A DNA stretch of 6,453 nucleotides from Collinsella sp. (lineage in GTDB: Bacteria > Actinomycetota > Coriobacteriia > Coriobacteriales > Coriobacteriaceae): the NCBI GenBank assembly GCA_019413955.1, contig DXMX01000002.1, positions 34,384-40,836 of the forward strand, given 5' to 3'. Both the position numbers and the translations under genes were made by a program. The notes below the pieces were generated by a model. It was not told where the DNA came from. It did no database searches and saw only the letters and a program-made list of their open reading frames with translations. Positions 5,836 through 6,453 of this stretch are shown in pieces (positions within the stretch are counted from its first letter, which is position 1; each line of letters starts with the position of its first letter).

Positions 5836-6453
5836 TTAGCAGCTCTCCTTTGCGCAGACGGATGCGGGGGCGGTCGGAGCGGACGCGGGCGTCGTGCTCC
5901 CCTGCTGGCCCTCGAGCTCCTCGCGGCGAAGCTGCGACTGGCAAATCTCGCGGTAGAGCTGGCAGGTCGTGTAGAGCTCATCGTGCGCGCCCAGGCCCGC
6001 GACCGAGCCGTGGTCGAGTACGCAGATCATGTCGGCGTCGCGCACGGTCGAAACGCGCTGGCTTACGATCACCGTAGTCAGCGGCAGCCCGCCCTCAGCA
6101 GCGCCACACACGCTGCGCTCGCGGATGGCATGGCGAAGCGCCGCGTCGGTCTTAAAGTCGAGCGCCGAGGCGGAATCGTCCATGATCAATATCTGAGGCG
6201 AGCCCACCAGGGCGCGCGCGATGGTCAGGCGCTGGCGTTGGCCACCGCTGAAGTTCTTACCGCCCGCCTCGACCGGGGCATCGAGCCCCTGCGGCTTGTT
6301 GCGCACGAACTCGCTCGCCTGCGCCATGTCGAGTGCCGCCCAGAGCTCCTCGTCGGTCGCCGCCTCGTCACGCCAGGTCAGGTTGCTGCGGATGGTGCCG
6401 CTCACCAGCGACGCTCGCTGCGGAACGGTCGCGACCACATGGCGCAGCTGGTC
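5836..6453 (-). CDS. ABC transporter subunit with degenerate ATP site, TM287-like partner (C-terminal part, runs off right edge)
   Basis: 205 residues plus TAA are visible; the membrane domain and Walker A are outside the window. The first codons read DQLRHVVATVPQ, so the window opens just before the Q-loop Gln (residue 12 of the visible part). The signature FSGGQ (68-72) is canonical. The Walker B ILIMDD (88-93) has Asp where the catalytic Glu should be, and the switch His is replaced by Gln in VSQRVSTV (Gln 132). Both changes are hallmarks of the non-catalytic subunit of heterodimeric exporters such as TM287/288. The end of the domain (HGSVAGLGAHDEL, then YREICQSQ) also resembles TM287. A tail of some 30 residues rich in Ala, Thr, Ser and Pro follows. 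No start codon is in view, and the Val at 6438 is internal. It pairs with the next gene in the same operon. Confidence 0.92.
   Translation of the reverse strand, partial: DQLRHVVATVPQRASLVSGTIRSNLTWRDEAATDEELWAALDMAQASEFVRNKPQGLDAPVEAGGKNFSGGQRQRLTIARALVGSPQILIMDDSASALDFKTDAALRHAIRERSVCGAAEGGLPLTTVIVSQRVSTVRDADMICVLDHGSVAGLGAHDELYTTCQLYREICQSQLRREELEGQQGSTTPASAPTAPASVCAKESC

Overview
The window is GC-rich bacterial DNA with strong third-position G/C preference. The gene set and codon style (LTA-synthase-like sulfatase, a small BilS-like flavodoxin, a TM287/288-type heterodimeric ABC exporter, a nitroreductase) suggest a gut actinobacterium of the Coriobacteriia, probably Collinsella or a close relative. 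That assignment is inference from style and protein resemblance; no marker gene is present.

Layout from left to right: the 5' end of a leftward nitroreductase-family gene (1-160); a 214-bp divergent intergenic region; a rightward 766-residue polytopic membrane protein with an extracytoplasmic LTA-synthase/phosphoglycerol-transferase domain (375-2675); a 621-bp gene-free stretch (2676-3296); a leftward flavodoxin-family gene (3297-3848); a 127-bp gap with its likely promoter; and a leftward pair of ABC exporter half-transporter genes (3976-5835, and 5836 past the right edge) whose reading frames abut with no spacer (TAA directly followed by ATG).

The gene-free stretch lies between two convergent genes and is the most interesting part. 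It holds two rho-independent terminators with the same stem on the + strand, a sigma70-like promoter pressed against the second one, and an array of 46-bp imperfect palindromes repeating with an exact 62-bp period, the first inverted relative to the next two. It ends with a leftward terminator for the flavodoxin gene. The repeats fold as 15-bp stems with 16-nt loops, better on one strand than the other, and look like a REP/BIME-type element. They do not look like coding sequence or CRISPR.

The exporter pair would form one heterodimer: the 619-residue subunit has the canonical catalytic Glu and His, while its partner has Asp and Gln at those positions, so one of the two ATP sites is degenerate. 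The flavodoxin gene has the same orientation and could receive read-through from the exporter genes, but it has its own promoter candidate with an inverted repeat around the -35. No functional link between the sulfatase, the flavodoxin and the exporter is evident from the sequence.
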